A stretch of 31,428 bases of DNA, taken from a virus. Below are positions 22,582 to 29,938 of the stretch, one piece after another. Position 1 is the stretch's first letter. Each line of letters opens with the position of its first letter. The stretch lies in the IMG/VR virus record IMGVR_UViG_3300027996_000115, positions 1 through 31,428 of that record, one strand, 5' to 3'. A program made the translations under genes and the position numbers. A model generated the notes under the pieces. The model saw only the letters and a list, made by a program, of their open reading frames with translations. It had not been told where the DNA came from and searched no databases.

Positions 22582-24825
22582 CTACGCAATAACCTTACTT
22601 ACTAAAACTCTAATGTTTCCAGCAGGAAAGCTATTACCTGATATACCAACTTGATTTGTAGAAGTTCTATCTACACAAGCATATATTGTTTCATAATTAG
22701 TAGCATTGTATAGTTGTACTATTACATCATAAGATCCTAAGTTATGAGTTATTGTTCCAAACCCAGTTATAGTAGCTGCGTACGAATTAGCATCGTGAGT
22801 TGCGGCTGCAAGGTTTGCTACGGTTACCGCTTTGTTTGTGTCGGTTGAAGTATCATAAATTATTAACTCATCATTAGTAGCGGGCGCAGAAGCTAAGTTT
22901 GTTTGACCTTTAATGTCAAGACCAACAACAGGAACTGGTCCTGATGAAGAGGCTACTATAATACCCTTTTCGTCATTAGTTGTAGAAGCTGTAACGCCTG
23001 TTACATCACCTTGTGGTATTGTTGGGAAAGTAATTAAATCACCCTCACCATTTACATATTGAGATGTAGTTCCTTGCCATACACCGGTCATTGTGCCACT
23101 TCCTGTGATTGTGTTTGAGGCTACATTTAAAGCAGTACCGTCGGTTTTAAAGTTTACACTTGTTACGCCAGACACTGGTAGAGTTCCTAAAGTTAAATCA
23201 CCAAGAACAACTTGAGAAGATGTACCGGCTCCTGATATGTTAAAGTCAGGATCAGTAGCAGTTCCAGTTTCCGTGATAGTAAGTGCGGTACCTGTTTCTG
23301 TTATATCAATGCTAGTTATAGTACCACCTGAATTTGTAGGTGTTACCCAAGTACCATCTCCACGTAAAAACGTACTGTTTGAACCACCGCTTGGAACGTG
23401 ACCTACATTAGAACCACCATTATAACCAAATGATTGAACTGATACAGATCCAACTGAAGCAGTTTGAGAAGTTATTGCTTGACCAGTAGAAGCGGATACC
23501 GCATTACCAGAACTAAATTGACTAACACCTTCATCAGACTGAACAATAACCCAGTCATTTATATCAGATGTTCCTGCGGCTGCATCTTGTTTACATATTA
23601 CGGAATCTCCATCATCTAATTGTACTGATCCATAAAAACTACCAGAGGTTGTTACCACATAGTAATCACCGACTGATATTGCTACTCTTGAACCACCTGT
23701 TGTAAGGTTACCGCCACCATCTATTGCACCGGATCCAGCATTAAAGCCGTCTTTGAAAGTTAAGCCTCCAGTTACAAGTCCATCTACATAAGCTTTAGAA
23801 GCAGCATCTGTTCCAGCGCTAACTGTGTCAATACCTTGAATACGTCCTGTTCCGCCTAATGTGATATCTCCACCTGAAACTGTCAAGTCTCCAGCAATTA
23901 CTACATCTGTTGGTAAACCAATAGTAACACTACCATTATTTCCAGCAGATTCTGAAACAGCTATTTGGCTAGCCGTACCGTTTATTGTTACGGCAGACTT
24001 GATACCAGAACCAGTACCACCAGCTGTTAAATTAAGAACAGCAGAATTAGCACCGCCTGCAGCAACTGGTAATGTATATGTTTCATTTGTATTAGATGGT
24101 GCTGTATATGTTACTCTTTTATTTGTAGAATCAAAAGCAACACTCGCGCCACCTGAAGCAGCAAACTGTAAATCTACCGTATCAGTAACTGTGAACTGCT
24201 CGGTTCCACCAGAATTTGCAATACCTAAAGAAGTTGTATTAGCTACGGTGTTTGTAACTGTAACCGCGCCTGTAGAGCCGCTTACAGAAATACCAGTACC
24301 TGCGGCAATGCTAGTTACACCTGTGTTTGTTATTGTTAAAGTATCTGTTGCACTAACAGCTGTATCAATACCTGTACCACCAACAAAAGAAGCTGTATTT
24401 CCATCAGCTATTGCTTGAGGTGTTCCAGTGTCTCCATCTAGCGTCCATGAAGTATATGCTCCAGCAGGAGTTGCCCATGTGCCATCACCTCTATAGAATT
24501 CAGTGCTAGTTCCAGATCCTCCAGCTAATGTACTAGTTAAAGTAACAGCACCGGTGGACACGTTAACTGAATTTGTTATATATGTAGACGTTCCTCCAGC
24601 TAATGAAGATACACCTGAACCAGTTCCGTCCATTTCAACCCACGCGCTTCCATTATAGAAATACATAATGTTGGTGGTGGTGTTGTAATACATTTGACCT
24701 TCTACCTCACTACCTGTCGCTGGTGCAGAGGTTTCATTGTCTATGACCGGAAGCAAAAGCTCATTACGGTTCATTTCAATATCAGAGCCATTCATTGCAA
24801 TGGCGCAGTAGTAATTAATAGGCAT
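22582..24825 (-). CDS. long tail fibre with GDGTW repeats
   Basis: 747 aa, the longest of the fibre genes. The N-terminal 65 residues (GQMYYNTTTNIMYFYNGSAW) are the kind of 'text in tail' motif of fibres. A repeat RGDGTWATP occurs at residues 112-120 and RGDGTWVTP at 488-496, and a third looser copy (NGEGDLITF) follows. Middle blocks such as AGDLTVSGGDITLGGTGRIQ and the D-A-ASKAYVDG stretch are classic shaft sequence. The C-terminus (TITHNLGSYDVIVQLYNATN then PAGNIRVLVSKV) is a beta-domain I recall as the distal tip of marine-phage fibres, likely the receptor-binding tip. Host range determinant by inference. Confidence 0.75.
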   Translation of the reverse strand: MPINYYCAIAMNGSDIEMNRNELLLPVIDNETSAPATGSEVEGQMYYNTTTNIMYFYNGSAWVEMDGTGSGVSSLAGGTSTYITNSVNVSTGAVTLTSTLAGGSGTSTEFYRGDGTWATPAGAYTSWTLDGDTGTPQAIADGNTASFVGGTGIDTAVSATDTLTITNTGVTSIAAGTGISVSGSTGAVTVTNTVANTTSLGIANSGGTEQFTVTDTVDLQFAASGGASVAFDSTNKRVTYTAPSNTNETYTLPVAAGGANSAVLNLTAGGTGSGIKSAVTINGTASQIAVSESAGNNGSVTIGLPTDVVIAGDLTVSGGDITLGGTGRIQGIDTVSAGTDAASKAYVDGLVTGGLTFKDGFNAGSGAIDGGGNLTTGGSRVAISVGDYYVVTTSGSFYGSVQLDDGDSVICKQDAAAGTSDINDWVIVQSDEGVSQFSSGNAVSASTGQAITSQTASVGSVSVQSFGYNGGSNVGHVPSGGSNSTFLRGDGTWVTPTNSGGTITSIDITETGTALTITETGTATDPDFNISGAGTSSQVVLGDLTLGTLPVSGVTSVNFKTDGTALNVASNTITGSGTMTGVWQGTTSQYVNGEGDLITFPTIPQGDVTGVTASTTNDEKGIIVASSSGPVPVVGLDIKGQTNLASAPATNDELIIYDTSTDTNKAVTVANLAAATHDANSYAATITGFGTITHNLGSYDVIVQLYNATNYETIYACVDRTSTNQVGISGNSFPAGNIRVLVSKVIA

Positions 24826-24845
24826 AGTTTATTTTTTTTATATTG

Positions 24846-25553
24846 TTAATTTAGTATTGACGATCCTGCTACTGTTTTATCAAAATCGACTGTTATTGTC
24901 GTTGCGTTTGTGTATGTTATACACCCTTTTATTTCTTTTGGAGGATTTGAGTTATCAGTCAAAGTTACTGAAGGTTCTGCCTTACCTGTTGTATTGTTTA
25001 TAACCCATTGTATTGATGAGGTAAAATTTTGTTTTAAATTTACATCTCCACCTTGTATGTCAAAGTGTATCAATGTATATTGAGTTCCTTGTGGAGCAAT
25101 AACTCCATTACCTCCGATGTAGGTTAAATCAGCTATATAATAAAAAGGATCTGCAGGATCTACAGTGTAAGTGTCTAATGTATAATTACCAAACTGACTT
25201 ATCTGATCACCTTGACCTAGTAATATAGGTTTACCTGTTATATACTCTAAAAACTTAACTACATTCTGACCATTTAGTTCTGTTATAGATATTCTTACTT
25301 GTGTTAAAGTATTAAGCCCCGTTCCAGATCCACCACCACCGGTTTTAGATATAGTACCTGCTCCACCGTTTTGGGTGTCAGACCACTTAAATGACATTTG
25401 ACCCCCTATATTAACTTTAGCGTTAATATTAAGATAAGTAGCTACTGCCGATGCAGTGAATTGCTTTGTCTGTCTGTTTGCCGCGTTAGTTCCTATCCAT
25501 GCGTCATTATCTGTGACAGTTGTATCGAACGGATACGAACTTATTCTAGCCAT
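24846..25553 (-). CDS. tail protein with fibre-adaptor N-terminus
   Basis: 235 aa. Starts MARISSYPFDTTVTDNDAWI and goes on to IGTNAANRQTKQFTASAVAT. The N-terminus pairs with that of its neighbour 25560-26102 (see findings), suggesting a common anchoring domain. The rest is beta-rich (DTYTVDPADPFYYIADLTYI). Probably a fibre or baseplate-like adaptor. No catalytic site. Confidence 0.6.
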   Translation of the reverse strand: MARISSYPFDTTVTDNDAWIGTNAANRQTKQFTASAVATYLNINAKVNIGGQMSFKWSDTQNGGAGTISKTGGGGSGTGLNTLTQVRISITELNGQNVVKFLEYITGKPILLGQGDQISQFGNYTLDTYTVDPADPFYYIADLTYIGGNGVIAPQGTQYTLIHFDIQGGDVNLKQNFTSSIQWVINNTTGKAEPSVTLTDNSNPPKEIKGCITYTNATTITVDFDKTVAGSSILN

Positions 25554-25559
25554 GTGTTT

Positions 25560-26102
25560 TTATATTACTTGGTATCTTACTGTTATAGAAACAAATCCAG
25601 TCCCCTGAATTGTAGCTGAATCAATTACACCAAAAGTTATAGGACTGTTTAGCTTAGGAGTTGTAGCTTTTAAAGCAAATACATCAATTTGTCCCAAAGT
25701 ATCGGTGTCGCCAAAAGAAGCAGGTATCTTAGCTTGTATAGAATCTGCATTTATATTAGCATAAGAAGCTTGTGCTCCTAAAACAAGATCAGCACTCCAA
25801 TTCATTGTTGTGCTAGGATTTGTTGGGTAACCTAGCACTGTTAGATAAGCTTGTGTTATAATTGTTGTCCCCGCTTGAGCCGGTACAACAGTTATTGCTG
25901 TGGTTGCTAATGCTAGCCATTCTGCATTACTTAAGGTTTTTGTTACCTCCACGTAGTTTTCGGTAGCGAATGTTGCAATACTAGATACACTAAAGTTTCT
26001 AGTAGTTGGCATTTCATCAGAACCAGCCGTAGGTATAGATGTACCTATTATATAGTCTCCTTTTTTAGGTGTACCTTTTGGATAGCTTTGCAGTATAGAC
26101 AT
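25560..26102 (-). CDS. tail protein with fibre-adaptor N-terminus (first late gene)
   Basis: 180 aa. Starts MSILQSYPKGTPKKGDYIIG, then TRNFSVSSIATFATENYVE, matching the neighbour's start (SYP, then a D and IGT, then a T-x-F-(S/T) and SSIATF box). The rest is a Thr/Ala-rich beta protein (TTIITQAYLTVLGYPTNPST). First gene after the control region on the minus strand, so likely the start of the late unit, whose upstream 540 bases hold the operator array. Role in tail assembly is inferred. Confidence 0.6.
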   Translation of the reverse strand: MSILQSYPKGTPKKGDYIIGTSIPTAGSDEMPTTRNFSVSSIATFATENYVEVTKTLSNAEWLALATTAITVVPAQAGTTIITQAYLTVLGYPTNPSTTMNWSADLVLGAQASYANINADSIQAKIPASFGDTDTLGQIDVFALKATTPKLNSPITFGVIDSATIQGTGFVSITVRYQVI

Positions 26103-26240
26103 TTAGTTAGTTTTTATTTGTTTTCTTTAGTCTATATCATTACAGGTTTTGAAGTGTTTTTACATAAAGTGTGACAATAGGGTGTTACTTATCTATATTA
26201 TAAGGCTTATGTCACTGTTTTTAAAAAAGTTGTTACAAAT

Positions 26241-26265
26241 ATAGGGGTATGGTGTTGCCCCCTAT
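26241..26265. other. 7-bp GC-rich hairpin
   Basis: ATAGGGG pairs with CCCCTAT around an 11-base loop. A pyrimidine tract (CCTCGCTTTCTTTTTCTCT) follows on the plus strand, so it may end plus-strand transcripts entering the late region, or be a structural part of an origin. Confidence 0.45.
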
Positions 26266-26359
26266 CCTCGCTTTCTTTTTCTCTAGGGAAAACGGGTTTC
26301 AAATTTACGGGTCCGCGTCCGTTTCAGGATTTTCCATGTCATATATACGACTTTCCAGG

Positions 26360-26373
26360 CCCCCGAGCGGGGG
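26360..26373 (+). terminator. terminator-like hairpin CCCCC-GAGC-GGGGG
   Basis: Five C-G pairs around a GAGC loop, followed on the plus strand by TTTAGACTTTTC. On the minus strand there is no T-run. It therefore fits a plus-strand intrinsic terminator or antiterminator site upstream of the early genes; alternatively an origin hairpin. Confidence 0.45.
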
Positions 26374-26447
26374 GTTTAGACTTTTCTACCTAGATTTCAT
26401 ACCTATTATCCTGTCTAGCTCGTCTTTTCCTTGTGAGATTTAGGTGT

Positions 26448-26554
26448 ATGACACATTGACATGACACATATGACTGATTGTCATGACATTACGTCATATA
26501 TATAATATACTATTGTTAATGACATAGTGACATAGTGGTATGACATCTTGTCAT
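26448..26554. repeat. array of ATGAC-N5-GTCAT dyads and TGACA half-sites
   Basis: Three 15-bp dyads ATGAC-N5-GTCAT lie at 26470-26484, 26483-26497 (sharing the end of the first) and 26540-26554. Half-sites ATGACA are at 26448-26453 and 26461-26466, and a tandem TGACATAG pair lies at 26520-26535. The dyad spacing is constant, as for a dimeric DNA-binding protein, either a repressor or an origin-binding initiator. Confidence 0.7.
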
Positions 26555-26582
26555 CTTCTACTACTAAACTATTTTACATACT

Positions 26583-26616
26583 TAATACGAAGTTATAATG
26601 ATAATATAAATGTAAC
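26583..26616 (+). promoter_or_regulatory. early promoter-like element, copy 1
   Basis: TAATACGA (26583-26590), 9 bases, then GATAATATAAATGTAAC (26600-26616); 43 bases from the G to the ATG of the 43-aa gene. Matches T7-type promoters from -17 to +1. Confidence 0.65.
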
Positions 26617-26642
26617 TAATAAAAACTAATAACAATAAGAAT

Positions 26643-26774
26643 ATGGAATTACTACAATACATTGACTTCACTTCAATATGTGATGACTTTAATTTAGAAA
26701 CTGGTGACATTACACCACCACAACAACTTGAATTAGAAAATATAATTTCACAATTTATAAAACAAAATAAATAA
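26643..26774 (+). CDS. 43-aa early protein
   Basis: Reads M-ELLQYIDFTSICDDFNLETG then DITPPQQLELENIISQF and a basic end. The D-F-x-x-ICxDFNLETGDI pattern is one I recall from marine Bacteroidota phages, function unknown. First gene after copy 1 of the promoter-like element. Below 60 residues, so it is easily missed; the A/T-rich leader and clean start-stop support it. Confidence 0.65.
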   Translation: MELLQYIDFTSICDDFNLETGDITPPQQLELENIISQFIKQNK

Positions 26775-26784
26775 TTACAAACAT

Positions 26785-26818
26785 AATACGAATACATAAT
26801 GATAATAATAATGTAACT
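26785..26818 (+). promoter_or_regulatory. early promoter-like element, copy 2
   Basis: TAATACGA (26785-26792), 9 bases, then GATAATAATAATGTAAC (26802-26818); 53 bases to the ATG of the 76-aa gene. Confidence 0.65.
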
Positions 26819-26854
26819 AATAAAAACTAATAATAATAATAAATACTTTTAACT

Positions 26855-27085
26855 ATGCAAAATTCAATTACTTCAAAAAGATTCGTCATCAGAAAATCTT
26901 TAATCGGCAAAAATACTACTATCAATGTAGAATTTAAATCAGGAAAAACTTTCACTTACAATCATGATATTGTATATGAACTAATGAAAGATAAATTATC
27001 TTCTATAAATTGCTTCAACAAATATGGTTCGTATACTTCTTCAACTAGCGTTCCAGTTGTACTAAGGGATAAAGAGGTAGTATAA
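26855..27085 (+). CDS. 76-aa early protein, unknown
   Basis: MQNSITSKRFVIRKSLIGKN, then TTINVEFKSGKTFTYNHDIV and a Ser/Thr-rich tail. Predicted beta-barrel-like and basic; may bind nucleic acid, by look alone. It is the only gene between promoter copy 2 and the tRNA-like element 1, with the stop at 27085. Confidence 0.6.
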   Translation: MQNSITSKRFVIRKSLIGKNTTINVEFKSGKTFTYNHDIVYELMKDKLSSINCFNKYGSYTSSTSVPVVLRDKEVV

Positions 27086-27205
27086 CTACTACTTCTTTAC
27101 CAAACGGTGACTATCCGAACCGAGTAGGCAACAGACTAAACTGGATATTATACAGGCGCGTTAAGCTGTGTACATCACCTGTCTAAACAATGTTGAAAAC
27201 AGCAG

Positions 27206-27248
27206 TGTCATTATGGTACTCGAGTGTGTTCGATTCACACTATGGCAA
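27206..27248 (+). ncRNA. tRNA-like element 1 (T-arm plus short acceptor helix)
   Basis: A perfect T-arm, GTGTG-TTCGATT-CACAC (27224-27240), is followed by TATGGCA and A (27241-27248). An upstream TGTCATT (27206-27212) pairs with TATGGCA at 6 of 7 positions, leaving only ATGGTACTCGA between them. The T-arm is certain to be tRNA-derived; the 43-nt minihelix is a proposal. No D-arm or anticodon arm can be found and the region 27086-27205 before it has small hairpins only. It sits in the leader of the gene at 27269. Confidence 0.5.
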
Positions 27249-27268
27249 CTAATAACTAAATTATAACT

Positions 27269-27478
27269 ATGTCAAATTTCAAATTCAGAGGATTTATTCC
27301 TGCAGTAACTAAATATGTAAAATCAAAACCATTAACAGAAGTGGTAGCGGAAGTAATAGCTTTCGGTTTACTAATGCCATTAGCGTTTGGCGGAATTGCC
27401 TTCTTCATCTTTATGATGATAACAGGTCAAGTTGATTATTCAGCGATGGATTCTATTAAATGTCAAATCTGCTACTAA
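27269..27478 (+). CDS. 69-aa single-pass membrane protein
   Basis: Residues about 26-52 are hydrophobic (VAEVIAFGLLMPLAFGGIAF, then FIFMMI), with basic residues ahead (KSK) and a polar C-tail with two Cys. No signal peptide cleavage site. Likely inner-membrane; perhaps superinfection exclusion or lysis timing, by inference. Overlaps the next gene's start (TAATG at 27476-27480). Confidence 0.6.
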   Translation: MSNFKFRGFIPAVTKYVKSKPLTEVVAEVIAFGLLMPLAFGGIAFFIFMMITGQVDYSAMDSIKCQICY

Positions 27479-27618
27479 TGAAAAGTTACTATAGCAAACT
27501 ACAGCAGAGATTTATAGCTCGTGAAGAATATTTTGACGAGCTACTCTTTGGAACGCTCAATGATGAGAACTACGAAAAACCAATACAAACTAAATACGAC
27601 TCAAAATCGATAATATAA
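27478..27618 (+). CDS. 46-aa early protein
   Basis: MKSYYSKLQQRFIAREEYFD, then ELLFGTLNDENYEKPIQTKY and a Ser/Lys end. Helical and charged. Starts inside the stop of the 69-aa gene (TAATG), so coupled. Its 3' end contains promoter copy 3 (the TACGA is in codons for Tyr-Asp and the stop is inside the conserved right half). Unknown function. Confidence 0.6.
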   Translation: MKSYYSKLQQRFIAREEYFDELLFGTLNDENYEKPIQTKYDSKSII

Positions 27619-27625
27619 ATGTAAC
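27592..27625 (+). promoter_or_regulatory. early promoter-like element, copy 3
   Basis: AAATACGA (27592-27599), 9 bases (CTCAAAATC), then GATAATATAAATGTAAC (27609-27625). This copy reads AATACGACTCA, 11 bases in common with the T7 promoter. 101 bases to the ATG of the 39-aa gene. Confidence 0.65.
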
Positions 27626-27709
27626 ACAGAGACAATAACAACTAGCAAATTCAAAATAAGCACTATTGTTTCTGTTGTTACTAATTAATAACTAATAAAA
27701 AATATAACT

Positions 27710-27829
27710 ATGTCAACATTCTCTTATACATTACTAAAAATCTCGTGGAATCTCTACGACAAACATTACACTAAATTAACTGACGAGCAAAAGTCTAAAG
27801 TTATGGATATCTACTACGATTTCTACTAA
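27710..27829 (+). CDS. 39-aa early protein
   Basis: MSTFSYTLLKISWNLYDKHY, then TKLTDEQKSKVMDIYYDFY. Helical with Tyr/Trp; unknown. The start follows a 5'-leader of CTAATTAATAACTAATAAA type and no Shine-Dalgarno. Confidence 0.6.
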   Translation: MSTFSYTLLKISWNLYDKHYTKLTDEQKSKVMDIYYDFY

Positions 27830-27848
27830 AATACATAACGGTTTCACT

Positions 27849-27906
27849 CTGCATTTTGACTACGCGAGCTCTACTTTGTGAGGCGGTTCGATTCCGCCAA
27901 TGTCTA
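27849..27906 (+). ncRNA. tRNA-like element 2 (perfect T-arm)
   Basis: T-arm GGCGG-TTCGATT-CCGCC (27882-27898), followed by AATGTCT and A (27899-27906). An upstream CTGCATT (27849-27855) pairs with AATGTCT at 5 of 7 positions with a G3-U70-like wobble, a weak assignment. The 26 bases between contain CGCGAGC. No full tRNA cloverleaf can be drawn. Confidence 0.45.
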
Positions 27907-27932
27907 CTAATAACTAATAATAAAATAATACT

Positions 27933-28070
27933 ATGCAATTTATACTAACATGCCAGAATGGCAAGCAAATCGACGTGAGCGGATATGTGCTCATGCAACT
28001 TGAAGGCGAGATTACTCGTGAACAAGTAGAAAATAAAATTAAATTCTATCAACAAACTAATTTAAAATAA
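27933..28070 (+). CDS. 45-aa early protein
   Basis: MQFILTCQNGKQIDVSGYVL, then MQLEGEITREQVENKIKFYQ and a short Gln/Asn tail. Small alpha/beta, unknown. First gene after element 2, leader TAATAACTAATAATAAAATAATACT, no Shine-Dalgarno. Confidence 0.65.
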   Translation: MQFILTCQNGKQIDVSGYVLMQLEGEITREQVENKIKFYQQTNLK

Positions 28071-28074
28071 TACT

Positions 28075-28317
28075 ATGCAATTTCAAGATACTAAATTTAA
28101 AGAGTTAGACGCTAAAGGTCTAATCACTGATAAACTAAATCAAATAAAAAAGTTTGAAACTAAGTACAAACCCTGTACTTCAAGTATAGCTATGTACAAA
28201 TGGTGTACTGACTACGAATATCGTAAGCGTGAATGGCAATTCAGACAAGGAATATCTAATTATGCTACTCACAATGCTCATAAAGCATTTCAAGGTACAG
28301 ATAAATCCGTACTATAA
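28075..28317 (+). CDS. 80-aa early protein
   Basis: MQFQDTKFKELDAKGLITDK, then NQIKKFETKYKPCTSSIAMY, and a basic aromatic middle (KWCTDYEYRKREWQFRQGIS). Positively charged, perhaps nucleic-acid binding; no known family. It starts 4 bases after the preceding stop, both genes starting MQF. Confidence 0.65.
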   Translation: MQFQDTKFKELDAKGLITDKLNQIKKFETKYKPCTSSIAMYKWCTDYEYRKREWQFRQGISNYATHNAHKAFQGTDKSVL

Positions 28318-28325
28318 TACATACA

Positions 28326-28359
28326 AAATACGATTAACTATTGATAATATAATAAATTA
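28326..28359 (+). promoter_or_regulatory. early promoter-like element, copy 4
   Basis: AAATACGA (28326-28333), 9 bases, then GATAATATAA (28343-28352); the right half diverges after that into ATTAAATT-type sequence. 21 bases from the G to the ATG at 28364. Heads the seven-gene unit 28364-29702. Confidence 0.6.
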
Positions 28360-28363
28360 AACT

Positions 28364-28567
28364 ATGCAAAATATAATCAAAAAAGTAAACAAAACTACTA
28401 TCAAATTAAACAACATAACTTATAAAGGTTATAATGTTGGCGAATTACCAAACAGATTTGCTTTCATCTACAATGAAGACAAAGACCAAGAAGGTATTAA
28501 CTCGTGGTTTAACTACCAAGGATTAACTTATATCGAATATAAACCTACAATCTGGTCTTATGTCTAA
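28364..28567 (+). CDS. 67-aa early protein
   Basis: MQNIIKKVNKTTIKLNNITY, then NVGELPNRFAFIYNEDKDQE and aromatic C-terminus. Predicted small beta-rich. Its last 8 bases overlap the start of the next gene. Unknown function. Confidence 0.65.
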   Translation: MQNIIKKVNKTTIKLNNITYKGYNVGELPNRFAFIYNEDKDQEGINSWFNYQGLTYIEYKPTIWSYV

Positions 28568-28814
28568 TCCAACTAACATGAAAGAGCTTCTAGCCTATGC
28601 CAAAGCGCAGAAAAAAATCAGAGCAGACGGGCATAGACGTCTAACTCTACTCAACGGAACGTGTAGTGGACTAACTGACGCAGAGTACAACAAAGTTGTA
28701 ACAAGACAGAAATCTAGTTTCCCAAAAGCTAGAAAGTTCACTCACAACCGTATGTGGCGCGAAACAAGTAAAGAATATTCAGTAAAACAATTAATAGAAA
28801 TAGTAAAAACATGA
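28560..28814 (+). CDS. 84-aa early protein
   Basis: Basic (MKELLAYAKAQKKIRADGHR, then KVVTRQKSSFPKARKFTHNR) with helical start; nucleic-acid binding is possible. Overlaps the 67-aa gene and the 87-aa gene (ATGA) on both ends. Confidence 0.65.
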   Translation: MSNPTNMKELLAYAKAQKKIRADGHRRLTLLNGTCSGLTDAEYNKVVTRQKSSFPKARKFTHNRMWRETSKEYSVKQLIEIVKT

Positions 28815-29074
28815 GCGATACAATAAAAAAGTGGCACGAGATGCAAGAAGAGTTTACAGAAGTGGTAGAAGTAAAACCAGTTAAATATATATTCTTACTA
28901 GACTATGAAGACGCTACACCATATAGATATGACATTAGCGTGTTATGTAACGAAGGAAATAAATGGAATCCTGAAACACAGTCTTGCGAGCAGTTCTTAG
29001 AACTAGCAGGACACAGTATAAACAACTGTGAATGGATGGTAACTAGCAAAGAATTCATACAACGTGGAAACTAA
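28811..29074 (+). CDS. 87-aa early protein
   Basis: MSDTIKKWHEMQEEFTEVVE, then YIFLLDYEDATPYRYDISVL and a C-terminal part with Cys. The mixed alpha/beta pattern is typical of small inhibitor-type phage proteins. Overlaps upstream by 4 bases (ATGA) and the GTG-started gene downstream by 11. Confidence 0.65.
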   Translation: MSDTIKKWHEMQEEFTEVVEVKPVKYIFLLDYEDATPYRYDISVLCNEGNKWNPETQSCEQFLELAGHSINNCEWMVTSKEFIQRGN

Positions 29075-29192
29075 AGCAACTAACCCATGGGATTTAGCGT
29101 GGTCTAAATGGTGGGTACAACAGAATTATAAGAAATGTGAAGTGGACGAAATGACACTGAGCGAAATATATGAACTATTAGAACAAGATTAA
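29064..29192 (+). CDS. 42-aa early protein with GTG start
   Basis: GTG at 29064 opens a frame reading ETKATNPWDLAWSKWWVQQN, then YKKCEVDEMTLSEIYELLEQD. It ends exactly before ATG 29193 (no gap). The Trp-rich start and the coupled position make a real gene more likely than chance, but the short length keeps it uncertain. Confidence 0.6.
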   Translation: METKATNPWDLAWSKWWVQQNYKKCEVDEMTLSEIYELLEQD

Positions 29193-29327
29193 ATGAAAAC
29201 ACTTAAACTAACAGAAAGCGACTGTATATTTATACACTATGCACTGAAACAATACGCTATCCAAACCGAAAACCTGGACAAAGTTGATCGGCAAGAAATA
29301 TACGAAGTAGCAAATAAATTTAAATAA
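29193..29327 (+). CDS. 44-aa early protein
   Basis: MKTLKLTESDCIFIHYALKQ, then AIQTENLDKVDRQEIYEVAN and a basic end. Helical. Directly abuts the previous stop and is followed one base later by the 66-aa gene. Unknown function. Confidence 0.65.
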   Translation: MKTLKLTESDCIFIHYALKQYAIQTENLDKVDRQEIYEVANKFK

Positions 29328-29328
29328 A

Positions 29329-29529
29329 ATGAGTAAAATAGACGAAATAATAGACAAAGAGTTAAAAATGTTTGATAGAGGCATAGTAGCAACTCCAAAA
29401 GATAGAGAGTCTTTAGACGCTTTTGCAAAAGCAAATCAAGGTTCTATGGATTACTTGTTAACACAAATGGCAGTGCAATTAGGTTATATAACTGCGCTAA
29501 AATTTATAAAAAAAGAAATAAACATATGA
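29329..29529 (+). CDS. 66-aa early protein
   Basis: MSKIDEIIDKELKMFDRGIV, then TPKDRESLDAFAKANQGSMD and YLLTQMAVQLGYITALKFIK. Helical; no membrane segment, though the last 25 residues are fairly hydrophobic. ATGA overlap with the next gene. Confidence 0.65.
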   Translation: MSKIDEIIDKELKMFDRGIVATPKDRESLDAFAKANQGSMDYLLTQMAVQLGYITALKFIKKEINI

Positions 29530-29702
29530 GTAAAATGAAAGAGCTAGATTCTATTGCACAAGGTGTAGCGGATCATATGAAAGAAATCATTGAAGACAGT
29601 GTTGATTGGCAACTAGCTGACCAACCATTTGACGGTGATGACTATCAAAGAATGAAAGAATATGTAATAAATGTTGCTTTAAATAAGTTATTACAAACAT
29701 AA
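29526..29702 (+). CDS. 58-aa early protein
   Basis: MSKMKELDSIAQGVADHMKE, then DSVDWQLADQPFDGDDYQRM and a hydrophobic C-terminus. Coupled (ATGA) to the 66-aa gene. Its stop codon TAA is the first half of promoter copy 5, so the unit ends where the next begins. Confidence 0.65.
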   Translation: MSKMKELDSIAQGVADHMKEIIEDSVDWQLADQPFDGDDYQRMKEYVINVALNKLLQT

Positions 29703-29733
29703 TACGAACTATTGTTGATAATATAGATGTAAC
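29700..29733 (+). promoter_or_regulatory. early promoter-like element, copy 5
   Basis: TAATACGA (29700-29707), 9 bases, then GATAATATAGATGTAAC (29717-29733). 33 bases to the ATG of the 62-aa gene. Overlaps the preceding stop codon. Confidence 0.65.
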
Positions 29734-29749
29734 AAATAAAAATAAAACT

Positions 29750-29938
29750 ATGTATTGTAAATGCGGCACAGTAGTGCATCCTATCAGAGTAAATTATGGT
29801 TATAAATCGTGTGTTCCTTGTAGCACAGTTCAAGATTATAGTTATATACCTATAATAAACCATAAGACAGGTAACACAATACAAATTGTCAGCCAAGAAG
29901 TAAGTGCATCAGTGCACAGAGCTTGGCGACGTAAGTAG
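29750..29938 (+). CDS. 62-aa zinc-ribbon-like early protein
   Basis: Four Cys in the pattern C3-x-C5 and C21-x-x-C24 (MYCKCGTVV, then KSCVPCSTVQ) resemble a small zinc ribbon; the C-terminus is basic (SVHRAWRRK). I recall close relatives in marine phages, without known role. Binding to nucleic acid or to a host polymerase subunit is a reasonable guess. The stop at 29938 begins the RNA cluster. Confidence 0.7.
   Translation: MYCKCGTVVHPIRVNYGYKSCVPCSTVQDYSYIPIINHKTGNTIQIVSQEVSASVHRAWRRK

Larger units (their letters stand above)
26103..26642. promoter_or_regulatory. gene-free divergent control region (operator/origin candidate)
   Basis: 540 bases between the divergent late and early genes with no convincing gene. 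Three blocks can be seen: 26103-26240 is AT-rich with TGTGACA and TGTCACT half-sites; 26241-26400 is unusually GC-rich and holds two hairpins; 26448-26554 holds the ATGAC-N5-GTCAT dyads and half-sites. It could contain the late promoter (minus), the first early promoter (plus, 26583) and perhaps the replication origin. No known sigma-factor consensus (TTG/TAnnTTTG) stands out. Confidence 0.6.

Noticed and set aside
23861-24418. 185-codon plus-strand frame opposite the long tail fibre
   Set aside because: It mirrors the repetitive Val/Thr/Ala codons of the fibre gene; no leader or context.
26249-26443. 64-codon plus-strand frame in the control region
   Set aside because: Phe/Ser/Pro-rich product with no plausible leader; it covers the GC-rich hairpins, so it is more likely chance.
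26448-26554. CRISPR array
   Set aside because: Repeats are only 5-15 bases and spacing is irregular except inside the dyads; no cas genes.
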